A DNA stretch of 64,000 bases from Sipunculus nudus (Eukaryota > Annelida > Sipuncula > Golfingiida > Sipunculidae), in assembly GCA_026874595.1 (NCBI GenBank), contig CM049306.1, positions 92,364,642 through 92,428,641 of the forward strand, in the 5' to 3' direction. Shown piece after piece: positions 25,201 to 34,543 of this stretch (position 1 is the first letter of the stretch; every line of letters begins with the position of its first letter). A program made the translations under genes and the position numbers. The notes beneath the pieces are model-generated. The model was given only the letters and a program-made list of their open reading frames with translations. It searched no databases and was not told where the DNA came from.

Positions 25201-28200
25201 CCACCTAAGGTGACATGATTTTCCCTTTTGTTAAAATTGCTGTGTTTGCTAACAGCTTGTTGAGAAGCAAGCCAATACATCTGTCAAAGAGGCACTCTAA
25301 GTCATTTTCCTTTCAGGAATTACTCTTAGTAAGAAGAGTAATAAAAAGCACATTAAAGCTACAATTCTCTTATGTGGTTACAGCTGCAGTATGGTCAAAG
25401 TTGCAGACAGAGCTAAATAAGTGATATTATGAAGAACAGATTCCTTTCATGCAGTTGCAGTATGTATCTGACCTGTCATCTGACAATATTTTTGTGGGAT
25501 CATGGAGGGAGCTATCCAATAAAACATTTGAAACGGATTGGGTCGGAAGAGGAATCCTGATGAATTATATATGTCCAATACAAGTTTTACCAGGATTAAC
25601 TTGCATGTTTATCAGTATATGCCATGAGGAAAACATGTTGTCTGCCTGATAAGATCTACTCTAATCATTTTAAGTATATGTGAAACATTTACCTATCATT
25701 CACTGGTGAGTGATCTGCCCAAAACATGTATCTGTTTCCATTCAAGTTACGGTTTATTGATATTTTACTTTTCACAGTACAGTGATACATACATATATAA
25801 TATATATTATACATAAATATTTTATATATCATATGTACAAATAATGTATATTACATATTTAAACTTACATTCTATTTGTGACCTTGACCTCATAAAAGGA
25901 ATCAGCCTGGCTGCAACCGCAAACCACAACCGCATACATTGGCTGCAACTACGTAAAAGGAAGGGTAGCCTAATTCTGTTGAATATTCTGATGAATAGCT
26001 GACTTTAATACCTTGACTAGGATCCTAGGGTTGACAATCATGACAGTGTAATGATAAATTGTTCTTTTCTTACAGATATCCATGGCTTTGTGCCTTGTCC
26101 CAGAGCCTGTCGCTGGTATGACGGCAGCGGCAGGATTGTACAGGACTTACTGCGAAAACTCCTGGATGGTAGCACTCACAAGGTAAAATGAACACACATT
26201 CATTTCTCATATCATCAGTTTTAAATTGAATTCATTCAAATTATTTGGAATTAATGAACACCAAGAGCTGTGAAATTGATAAAGTATCTTGTTAGTTATC
26301 TTTCAAAAGGGTTAGTTCTACAATAGTCAAAGGACCATTATCCATTTAAGAATTCATTCAGATTAAACTTCTTTTGCACAAACTTCTTTACAACTGAACC
26401 AACTGATCCCTTTTGGGTGGATGACTTCATTCACCATTAACACCTGCTTGTTTTTAGATGATTTTATTGGATAATGGTTTCCTATACTAGCAAACCAGGC
26501 CTGTACATTTGATGGTTCACAAGCATGTGTAATGCCACAGCTATTATGGATTCCCTACGTCTGATCCTTTAAACAAAATATGAGAGAGGGAAAGATGTGA
26601 TAGTATATGTATTATTTAAATGACCAGAAAACAAAAAAATTACATGTATTATACCACTAACATACCATGTTAATTGTAGCTTAAGTCTTCAACCTTTTTT
26701 TTTTAACTTAAAACTTAATGCTGTGCCATTATTTGAATTAAAGTATATTTGTGAAGCTTAAGTGATGAACTTGGTCTTATGAGGCCTGGCACCACTATCA
26801 CTGATTTTGTTGGATATCCTTGCAGGAGGTTGTTGGCTGGTACAAGTTTCGACGGAACAGTTCACTGAAACCATCACTACGGGAGACAAATATACACAAT
26901 TTTCTGAAGGAGGCTTTCCCAGGCATCCACCAGAAGGACTTTTTGTTCGCCCTCTTTTCATTTAGTGTCGCACCCAACCTAGCTCTACATACCTTTGACC
27001 ATACCTTATTCAACTACGGTGCCAGGTGAGCATGAGTTTGGTCTAGTCATGAAGGAATGTCCTTCTTGCCTCCACCTGGAGGATATACATTTGTCCCTAT
27101 TTGTGTGTGTTTGTCTGTCTGTGTGTTTCTTTACAGCATAACTCACTCCAATCTTGTATGGAATCTCATTTAATTTTCAGGGCATTTATGAAATGGGCCA
27201 GTGAAGAATTGATTAGATTTTGGTGTGGATCCGGCACTTGGTTCAAATTCAGGATTGAAATGGATTTAAATTGGAACAGCCCCATTCAGTTACCCTGTTA
27301 CCTGGGAAAATGGGCCAAATAAGTAAATACACACATGTACAGGGAGTCCGACAATAGGGACCCCCCCCCCCCCAACATGGCTGAGGCATGCATTCCTTAG
27401 AATGCAGTTTATATTTTCATTTATTTTTTTAACTTTCATTAATATTTTCCTCGGACACAAGAATACAGCTTACAAGAAAAATAATAATGAACCCTACGTG
27501 AACAAGGTATTACAGTCAAGAGATACAAACATTGTCCGTATGTAATTAATAATTAATACGCATCAATCAAAAGTTTATGAGGACATCAAAGTTGTGTTAA
27601 TAAAAAGAAAATTAATGTGAAACTAGAAAAATGCATACTGAGGAATGCAGGTCCTTAATGTGGGGTACGTTCAATGTTTCTGTTCACTTGTTGGCCCATA
27701 TTCCCAGTTTCACTGGTGCACAAGGTCTCCAAAAAGTGTTTAAACTCACTTACTAGGCTTATATTCCCATGTTCAATCGGGCATATGTGACTGCACATTT
27801 GTGAATATTCCTGGAAGTCCTTCCTGGATCAGGATCATGAGCCAGACCCACACCAAAATCTTAATTGATTCCAATAGCCCACAACCTAGGTGCCCTGCAA
27901 ATTTCATGGGATTCTGTTTATGAATGCACAAGTTCTGTTGTTAACAAGCTCACACACACACACACATGAAGGGTAATCAGCACATACCCTCCTAAATAAG
28001 ATGCCCATTCAACACAGTTGAACATTTATACTGGAGCCTTATTGGTATCACCTGTGTGTCTGTCCAGGCTTGTAGTTGCAAAAGGCAAGAAAATTTGATC
28101 ATACAAAATGCTTTAAAAAATAGCATTTTGTATTGCTTTTTAATTAGATATTGAGATAAAAAATATTATCAGGTATTTTATCAAATATATGTCATTAATA

Positions 28201-31200
28201 TTTCCATTAGAATTTACACTAATTCACACATCCTTTTTTGCCTTGAGGTTTAAGATTAAGATTTTATTGGCATATTTTTATGATTCCTATAATGTGTGTT
28301 ACCCATGTAGATTACTGAATGGCGAGATGGCTAGAATGGAACCTTTGTGAAATAGTGAAAAAGTGGAAATCTTGAAAACTTAACCCTGGTAATATGAAGC
28401 TTAATACAGTTTTCTGTAAATTTGTTTTCAGGGGCTTCCTACCAGTGCCCATTTCTGTGATTAACTTAGGTGAAACAGCATTGTCAGAATACAAGTTCCG
28501 GTCAACCACATCAGCAAGCTCTTCCTCAAGTCTGTTCAAACATCAGTTTGCAGAGTTTCAGTAAGTGTGGCACATTGGGACTCCCCATCATTACCAGGGT
28601 TGGAGCCAGGTACTTGTACCTGTACCTGAACCTAGGTACACATTTCAGAGTACCTGTACCTGCTGGTCAAGAGTAGGAAGTACCTTGTACCTGTACCTTG
28701 TACTAAAATACCTGTACCTGGTACAAGGTACTCCAGGTACATTTTCATATTTTCAGGTTTTTTTTGGTTTTTTTTTCTCTTTTAGTATAAAATTTGGTTA
28801 CCTGTAGTGATAAACTGCTCATGAGTTGAATTGTTATCACACCTCCAGAAAAAAGGCATGTCATCTTGCATGTATGTGATTTTATGCTGCTCTTATTATC
28901 CGTAAAAACGTCTTTGAATTGATCCTAAAATAAATGTACCTGTACCTAGGTACTTTCCAAAGTACCTGTACCTAGGTATTCTGTGAAAATCAAGTACCTG
29001 TACCTGTACCTGTACTTGGCCAATTCAAAAGTACCTGTACCTGTACCTAGGTAATTTTACTTGTACCTGGCACCAACCCTGATCATTACTGTCCTAGTCT
29101 GATGGACCCTCAGGCTTGAATTGGTTACATCACTGATCAAAATACCATTAGCCCCTGTAGACAGATCAAAGAGCTTTCACACCTAGGTGTTTCTTATCAA
29201 AATAGAAAGCAACATTGAACGCGATCTGGAATCCCAATAGTAACTCCATCTTATTAGGGCCCAGCATGACAAGCTATGCCCTTAAGTGATCACTGTGTCA
29301 GTCTGTCCTTCCATCCTTCCATCATAACACTTTCTCTGCGCGCAATGACTCAACAACAACATATTTCAGCTTTCCCAAATTCACAGGGATGATTGGTACA
29401 TATGAGGTTTCCAGACCTATTGAATTACAGACCTGTAGAAATTCCAGTATGGCTGCCACAGCCCAATTGCTGATTTTAAAGTAACATCTTAATACACCAT
29501 TTCTGACTGCAGGGCCCTCTGAACACCATGGTCCAGTTAAATCTAGTTGTATCTCCATGGTTCTATAATATTTAGATGTGTGTACTTAAAATCAAAATAT
29601 AAACTAATAACATATCTATTTTTAGCCAAGGAAACAAAAGTAAAATTTCTCTTATTATTTGGAAATATTAGCTAAATATGGTATTTATGTTGAATTAATA
29701 TGACTTTGTTGAGGTGTGTAATTCAATTTTAGACAGCCATTTCCACTAGTATTGGATATGTTAAAGCAAATGCCCATTTACGAAACTTTTTTAACCGAGG
29801 ATTGTTTATATACTAGTATGTGCAAAATTGTCTAGTTACATAGTTTCCAGTTCAGTACACAATTTACCTCTAGAATTTTGAATGCAAAAATATGACTAGT
29901 ATTTTCATGTTTTTTTTTCAGCAATACATTTCTTGATTCTGATGGAACAATGCACCAAGTAAACAGTATAAGGGCCTTGAACACAAGCTTGCAGGATAAA
30001 CTATTGGTAAGACTTGAGTGCAATCTATATATCCCAAAGTTTTTATGATAACATTATAATGTAATAAGTCACATTTTGCTTATCTGAGTAATGTTTTATT
30101 TGTATTTTGCACTGTTCATGATGAAGAGCGATGTGTTTTGGCCACCCACCCCAAAATACTTGTTCTTCAGAACCACTGCTCATAGTTGTTTGCAGATTAA
30201 ATATTTTGTGAGCCACAGTAATACAACCAACAAGGCAATTTAAATAATAACTGGCTTGTATGCTGAATGTACACACTGAGCAAAACAAAGCTGTTGATAT
30301 TTTTAGATCAGTGGTCTTGAAATGCCAAATTTAATCTTAAGGGGGAACATGACACTTTAAACTACCAATGGAATTTCTTAGATAATTTGCACATGATATC
30401 TACAAGACATACTTTGTAAAATTATGAAATGAAATTTGGGGGTCAATGTGCTTATTTTTGCAGTATATGAAGTTGAAAATTGACACTTGTGGTGGGTTTT
30501 TATATGATATTATAACTAAGGGGGAAACAAAAATTACATATTTTAGAAAACTGACCAATGTATTTTTCATAATATTCTAAATAAACATGCAGAATTAAAT
30601 ATTCATCTTATTTATAGACAAAAATGTGTATGTCAATGATTTTATGAAAATTTTGGACATTATTAGTTTAGAAAAAACCCCAAAGGTGGCACTGGTGGTT
30701 GTGAGACAGAGAGCAAGTCCACACATAAATGGCTTCTGGCGTCATATATTATATGATCAGCTTTTAAGATGCCCATATAAAAAGAAATATAAATATCAGC
30801 ACTAAAAAACTATGGGTATAAACTAATTTTCTCTTCAGAATTACACCATCAGTGTCACTTACAATCATATGGTGATATTTATGCTCTTTTTTGCCATCTA
30901 CTTGCAACTGTCAAAACTGACAGTTGACAACATATAGCCGTTGGTATATTCCTGCACTTGAGCCTCTTCTGGTGATATTATGATGAAAATTTCTTTGTAT
31001 AACTTTGGTACTATTTAAAAAAATAATTAAATAAAGCTGTCACACTGAGCATTCCTACAATTATTGTTCATCGTAGTTACTTTTCTCAAATTATGCCCTG
31101 AAGCGATGACGTTGTTTATGACAACAAAAGTCACAAACGGCAAAATATGTAGCCCCTTGATAATATAATTAAACCAGATATTTTTAATTTGCAGTGTCAT

Positions 31201-34200
31201 CAGTAGGGGGCGCCAGTAAAGTGTCATGTTCCCCCTTAAGTTTGACCAATCACATAAAAGCTTGTAAACTTATCAAGTTTCTGGTGCATATGTTCATGTT
31301 CATACTGCAGGGCCTGGGGGTGGCCATCTCATTGAAAGTACAGATAGAACAGCAGAACTCGCACATTACAACAGAAAGAATATTTTGGTACAGAAAAACA
31401 ATGAGATGTCAATAATTCTCTCTGAGAATTTCCTAAATTGCTGTGTGCATGTTTCCATGTTGTACACAAGTTTGAATCATTCTCGGAGTAAGTTCACAGA
31501 AATCCTTGACCTGAACAGGCATTATCTGCCAAACTGTTGACAATTGTAACACAGGCTTAGCATTGAACACCATTGAATGTTGAGTGGAATTCCCCTTTTG
31601 TTACTAAACATTGAAAGGACCATGTAGGATAAAAAATGCATGCTGTTTTTCTGAAGTCTAGGTACATGGTGGCAACCTTTCCTGAAGGAAGCTGCATCAG
31701 AAACTGGTAATAAAAATATTTAAGCCTAAAGGATTAAACGAGGTTGTTTGTTATATCTTGTGCAAGCTATAATGACCAAGCATGGTTCACTCAGATTTGA
31801 CAAAGTATACCAGTATAAAAATTTATCAAGTAATGGCCTGAAATTGATATAAAAAAAAGTCTTTAAAAGACATGAAAATTTAATTATTTGGAGGTTTGGG
31901 TATTATTTGAAACACACAGCTAATGTTAATGGCATAAAAATCTGTCCTCAAGATGAAAATTACATTAACAGGTTGGAGAGCAAATACTTGTTTGATCATT
32001 CTACTGCCCACAGCTGTTTAAGCACATGAAAACCATATGAGGATCTTTACTGTCAGTGTTTTTATTTCCCATGTTTTATTTTCCAGGGTCTATGTGAAAA
32101 CCTGATCCGGGAGGAACAAGAATTAGACACCATATTACAGGAAGTCAAAACCCTCCAACACCGGTGTGACAAGTCATTACAGATTCGTAAGAAAAGTAAG
32201 AAATGTTCCCATTTACTGTTTAAAAGGTTCAGTTATGTATGATTTAATCATACATTACTGGTAGTCAAGCTGTGCCCTGTGATCAACCCCTCTTTGTTTT
32301 CATGTGAACTTAACTCCAAACAAAATCCAGTTGTTGCACCCTCAGTTTACTTTGTCACAGAGCAAAGGGCTCTGTGTGGGGATGTCTGTCTTGTCTAAGT
32401 GGAAATCCGTATAACAAATATTGCGTCCCTTGGGACCATTAGGTAAATTGCTTGTGGCTAGACATATTTTACATGCATTTATGCAGATATTACAAAATAC
32501 CAAGTACAGTCAAGCTGGCTTATTGTCATGTCGGTGGTACATGCTTAGATTATGACAATTACGAGGATGGAATATATTATGTGGCTTCATCATCAATGTC
32601 CTTTTGAGTCACAGAAGAAGTGTAATGTATCACAAGTTATTAAATAAATTGTCAATAAAAAGGAAACAGAAATGTTAATGAATATTTATATTGCACAACG
32701 GCATATCAATTTACATTTATCCACATCTGACAATTTAATTCCTGGAATTTTTGTACCACTGTCACTATAACTGACCAAAAGCTGACTTGCCAACAGAAAG
32801 TGACTTAGCATCTTGGTCAGGGGGTCAATTGTCTGGAAATAGGCAGCACAGTTGTAAGGCAAACTGTTTTTACAAGAAAATTCTAGCACCTTTTCTGACT
32901 CTTGAAGGATATGTGTTATGTTTGGTTATTTTCGGGATGTGTTATTTATGACTGAGACTTCCACGATCATCTTTATGATAGGAATGTTTGGGAGGTGGCC
33001 ATCATCAAATTTCTTAAGTTTCACAGAGATTGGGGTTTTGGATCAGGTACCTTCTCCAGTGTTCTCAAAACCTCCCGCTTTTGTGGACTGTTAAAGGTGA
33101 TTTCCAGCTGTAAACATCGTTAACAGCTCATGCTAAATATCATCTCAGCGAAACATCACTGGGATGTAAACCATGGCCTTGCATAGATTAGGTGTTCATT
33201 ATGTATGAAATGTGATCGCAAACATCTCCCTTGTTACCATATGAAGAAACGCAATGATCTGGATTAACATAGTTTTTTCTTAAGACGGTAATCTGCTAAG
33301 TGACTGTGAGTGACCGCATACAGTCCTGAGGGAGATGAGATCATTTGATATGCCTGACAGATTACAGGCTCTTGGCCTCATTGATCGCATTGTCAACGTT
33401 TGATGTAATATTAACTGCTAACTGGAATCACTGCCAAGGGTTCCAAGCATGACAATAAATGGGATTATGACAATATTCCATGATATTAAATGGTCAGATT
33501 TATGATTGTATAGATAGGAAACAGTTCGGGATTTATGTGACAACAAACAGGATTTTCTTTTAACCAATATGACAAATTGGGCTTGACTGTATAAATAAAT
33601 AATATCATTTAAACAACATTTGTAACTTTCCTACTCTTCATGTATGATATTTTTATAAACTTTACAGTATAGGTTTGAAATAAGGCTGTTTTTCATTTTT
33701 GCACAGCAGGGACCAATGAAGTTTCGATGAAGCCCACCACAAAAACTCCATTGATGGATACACTGGGAGTATCCTTACCTGCAGACACTACAGTAACCAC
33801 TTCACCAGCACCACCGTGCCCAGATAAGAGAGAAGCAGGGCCATCCCTACCCCTCGCTTCCCCCACCCCGTCATACTCCCAACAAGAGCCTGTCAAATCA
33901 AAAGCTACTCACAGGATGCAAAGCAGTAAACAAATCAGTAATGTGGAACTTTTATCTTCAATTGACCTGTCTGGGACTAAAAGTGGAACATATAACACAG
34001 CAAGCAGCACAGTCAACCCTGATAATGTAAGTGATATAGTTAATCTAGAATCAACAAAACCCAGCAGTTTACAAACAACACGCTTGTCACAGGAAACACA
34101 GTCACAGGAAACTTACGCTTCAGGTTACCGTGATATGGAATATAAGATGGACACAGACTCTGCACCGAGGAAGCGGATGGATTCATTCGAATTTGTGACC

Positions 34201-34506
34201 GACATTATAAAAGCTGAAGCTACAAGTTCTCCGGTTAGGCAGAGATCTCCAGTTTTGAAGGATGATATAACACAAGTTAAGGCCAGCAATGCAACAGGTG
34301 CCAGAATGAAAAGGCACATGTCAACACAGAAAACTGATAAAACTACAGATGGATACGCTACCATCACAAGCAAGCCCCGCCGACGACCAGTAGTAGAGGC
34401 CTTCACACACCAGCATTCACCAGATGCTGGTTCCCTTGAGGATGAAGATGCTACTCAGGATCCAAATGCCTGGAAAATGGAGGCATCTAATTCACAGACA
34501 TACTGA
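13205..34506 (+). CDS. ABRAXAS-like: Abraxas-family scaffold (BRCA1-A / BRISC complex subunit), complete, 8 exons
   Basis: Abraxas proteins are catalytically dead MPN-domain scaffolds. They hold the K63-specific deubiquitinase BRCC36 in the nuclear BRCA1-A complex (Abraxas1) or the cytoplasmic BRISC complex (Abraxas2/ABRO1). Exons: 13205-13276, 21508-21598, 26076-26182, 26826-27025, 28432-28560, 29922-30006, 32087-32195, 33707-34506. Together they are 1593 bp, or 530 residues. Residues 1-170 or so are the MPN-minus domain: HANAQGDQEGLLLG replaces the usual MPN start, VVGWYKFRRN (residues 92-101) is the family hallmark, and the JAMM zinc ligands are absent. Residues 200-264 form the coiled coil that pairs with BRCC36. 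The tail from 265 on is long, rich in Ser, Thr and Pro, with basic patches (PRKRM, KPRRRP) that may be nuclear signals. It ends SQTY, not the SPTF that binds BRCA1 in human Abraxas1. The protein is about 115 residues longer than either human paralogue. Family is sure; paralogue is not. Confidence 0.93.
15091..15801 (+). repeat. 711-bp tandem duplication, copy 1
   Basis: It starts TGTTTTTGATCATATTTAG and ends just before the same words recur at 15802. It has a C18 run at 15663-15680, against C13 in copy 2. Apart from that run only a few base differences are seen. Confidence 0.92.
15802..16502 (+). repeat. 711-bp tandem duplication, copy 2
   Basis: Near-identical to 15091-15801. Differences noted are T/C in the stretch before AAAAAATCAGG, A/G in CAAGTTRTTAGC and a shorter C run (16372-16384). 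A short shared ORF (15497 and 16208) resembles no protein family. Confidence 0.92.
17910..19446 (+). mobile_element. Hairpin-headed repeat element E2, Abraxas-like intron 1
   Basis: The head has a GTGAGCTT start and an ATGCC...GGCAT hairpin. The body has degenerate units of about 330 bp containing GGAGCTARCATC, TGTTGGTCACATGA and GGTGGTGCCACC. The tail ends GACCCATGGGTC (19431-19442), the same palindrome as in E1. Edges are approximate. Confidence 0.5.
19829..21163 (+). mobile_element. Hairpin-headed repeat element E3, Abraxas-like intron 1
   Basis: The head at 19829-19852 pairs TATCCCC with GGGGGATA. The body holds diverged tandem units (TGACCTTGAATA..., each closing in GGTGGCRCCACC or a variant at about 20151, 20475 and 20897). 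The tail has a GGTACC-TGC-GGTGCC hairpin followed by ATATCTAG|TT. No coding capacity. Confidence 0.6.
21508..21598 (+). CDS. ABRAXAS-like: Abraxas-like exon 2
   Basis: Acceptor ttgttacag|GAGGG, donor ACAT|gtgagc, phase 0 to 1. It encodes EGLLLGRVVSHVSDVISDSQ and onward, the counterpart of [20 protein letters not shown] in ABRO1. The preceding intron is 8.2 kb. Confidence 0.93.
21989..24819 (+). mobile_element. Hairpin-headed repeat element E4 (outer), Abraxas-like intron 2
   Basis: The head is AGGGCCCCGCTTG/ACAAGCGGTGCCCT, a near-perfect hairpin, followed by CCTTCCGTC words. The body has about seven units of roughly 140-148 bp with ATAACTCAACAACAACATACTG and TTCACAGGGATGATTGGTAC. The tail has GGTCCTTCGAAGACC and ends CATCTAG|TTTT at 24819. 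It is interrupted by E5. Confidence 0.7.
22371..23892 (+). mobile_element. Hairpin-headed repeat element E5, nested in E4
   Basis: The head pairs TATGCCCC(C)GCCAC with GTGGCCGGGGCATA. Eight units of about 180 bp follow, marked by GCCTGCAGAT near 22471, 22650, 22832, 23011, 23191, 23353, 23533 and 23701. The tail has GCCCCAGGCAGGGGC and ends CATCTAG at 23892. Both flanks are E4 unit sequence, so E5 inserted into the T-run of an E4 unit. Confidence 0.75.
24820..26075 (+). other. Rest of Abraxas-like intron 2, unassigned
   Basis: 24.88-25.65 kb is open in consecutive plus-strand frames (short ORFs at 24880, 25215, 25449) but none resembles a known family and frames are not joined by good splice sites. 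It may be an old element remnant. 25.79-25.86 kb is TA-rich. Confidence 0.3.
26076..26182 (+). CDS. ABRAXAS-like: Abraxas-like exon 3
   Basis: Acceptor cttacag|ATATCC, donor CACAAG|gtaaaa, phase 1 to 0. It encodes YIHGFVPCPRACRWYDGSG followed by an amphipathic RIVQDLLRKLL helix. The HxH zinc pair of active JAMM enzymes is not present. Confidence 0.92.
26826..27025 (+). CDS. ABRAXAS-like: Abraxas-like exon 4 (WYKFRRN)
   Basis: Acceptor ccttgcag|GAGGTT, donor GCCAG|gtgagc, phase 0 to 2. It carries the most conserved family stretch, EVVGWYKFRRN, then LFALFSFSVAPNLALHTFDH matching the family LLFSF...TH-LEY region. Confidence 0.96.
27075..27260 (-). repeat. Interspersed repeat, left copy of an inverted pair (intron 4)
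   Basis: Reads GCCTCCACCTGGAGG, a TTTGTGTGTGTTTGTCTG stretch, TCTCATTTAATTTTC and TTTTGGTGTGGATCCGG. This is the reverse order of the copies at 27825-27995 and 57820-58015. Confidence 0.7.
27825..27995 (+). repeat. Interspersed repeat, right copy of an inverted pair (intron 4)
   Basis: Reads CTGGATCAGGATCATGAGCC, ACACCAAAATCTTAATTGATTC, AAATTTCATGG, an (AC)n stretch and CATACCCTCC. Same family and orientation as 57820-58015. Between the two copies lies a C13 run at 27361-27373. Confidence 0.7.
28432..28560 (+). CDS. ABRAXAS-like: Abraxas-like exon 5
   Basis: Acceptor ttgttttcag|GGGCTTCC, donor TTTCA|gtaagtg, phase 2 to 2. It encodes RGFLPVPISVINLGETALSE and a Ser-rich loop, matching the family I-NLG element that follows the MPN core. 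The donor lies only 35 bp before a hAT-like MITE. Confidence 0.92.
28595..29081 (+). mobile_element. hAT-like MITE with 8-bp target duplication (intron 5)
   Basis: The terminal repeats are CAGGGTTGGAGCCAGGTAC at the left and, read inverted from the right, CAGGGTTGGTGCCAGGTAC. Directly outside, ATCATTAC stands at 28587-28594 and again at 29082-29089. The interior is largely made of GTACCT/AGGTAC words. Length 487 bp, no ORF of note. 8-bp duplications and CAGGG ends are hAT traits. Confidence 0.92.
29256..29546 (+). mobile_element. Short E4-family element E6 (intron 5)
   Basis: Same head as E4 (AGGGCCCAGCATGACAAGC.. pairing with GCTATGCCCT), one tandem unit only, then a tail ending AAATCTAG|TT. 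It is the minimal form of the family: one unit against about seven in E4. Confidence 0.75.
29922..30006 (+). CDS. ABRAXAS-like: Abraxas-like exon 6
   Basis: Acceptor ttttttttcag|CAATAC, donor CTATTG|gtaagac, phase 2 to 0. It encodes HNTFLDSDGTMHQVNSIRAL, aligning with the FF-DG-M--I--IY segment that opens the coiled coil. Confidence 0.92.
30341..31235 (+). mobile_element. Non-autonomous DNA transposon with TTAA target site (intron 6)
   Basis: The left end is GGGGGAACATGACACTTTA and the right end is its exact inverse, 19 of 19 bases. TTAA flanks both ends (30337-30340 and 31236-31239). It is 895 bp with no transposase ORF. TTAA duplications are the mark of piggyBac and a few other families; piggyBac ends usually start CCY, so the family call is tentative. 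Confidence 0.88.
32087..32195 (+). CDS. ABRAXAS-like: Abraxas-like exon 7 (coiled coil)
   Basis: Acceptor ttttccag|GGTCTA, donor AAGAAAA|gtaagaa, phase 0 to 1. It encodes a heptad-like helix (LIREEQELDTILQEV, then LQHRCDKSLQIRKK), the part of the coiled coil that contacts BRCC36 in known complexes. Confidence 0.9.
32196..33706 (+). other. Abraxas-like intron 7, nothing recognised
   Basis: AT-rich with no repeat family, terminal inverted repeat or coding stretch that I could recognise. Ends in a CAGCAG tandem acceptor. Confidence 0.4.
33707..34506 (+). CDS. ABRAXAS-like: Abraxas-like exon 8 (disordered tail, stop)
   Basis: The 800-bp last exon follows a CAGCAG tandem acceptor at 33704-33709 and runs to TGA at 34504-34506. 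It encodes a low-complexity tail rich in S, T, P and Q, with basic clusters at PRKRM and KPRRRP and the terminus EASNSQTY. Frame is fixed by the phase-1 end of exon 7. The tail is not expected to be conserved outside close relatives. Confidence 0.9.
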
Positions 34507-34537
34507 TACTTGTTTTATTTATTGCATGAGTTATCTA

Positions 34538-34543
34538 AATAAA
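34538..34543 (+). terminator. Possible AATAAA polyadenylation signal, Abraxas-like gene
   Basis: AATAAA lies 32 bp after the stop codon. Another AATAAA is near 34701. A longer 3' UTR reaching further AATAAA sites near 36053 cannot be excluded in such AT-rich DNA. Confidence 0.35.

Noticed and set aside
24880-25649. Three consecutive ORFs in Abraxas-like intron 2 as a hidden gene
   Set aside because: No recognisable domain, no phase-matched splice sites linking them, and composition like the surrounding intron.
33727-34506. Treating the 259-residue ORF as a separate intronless gene
   Set aside because: Its frame continues upstream to a splice acceptor in phase with exon 7, and it completes the Abraxas-like protein.
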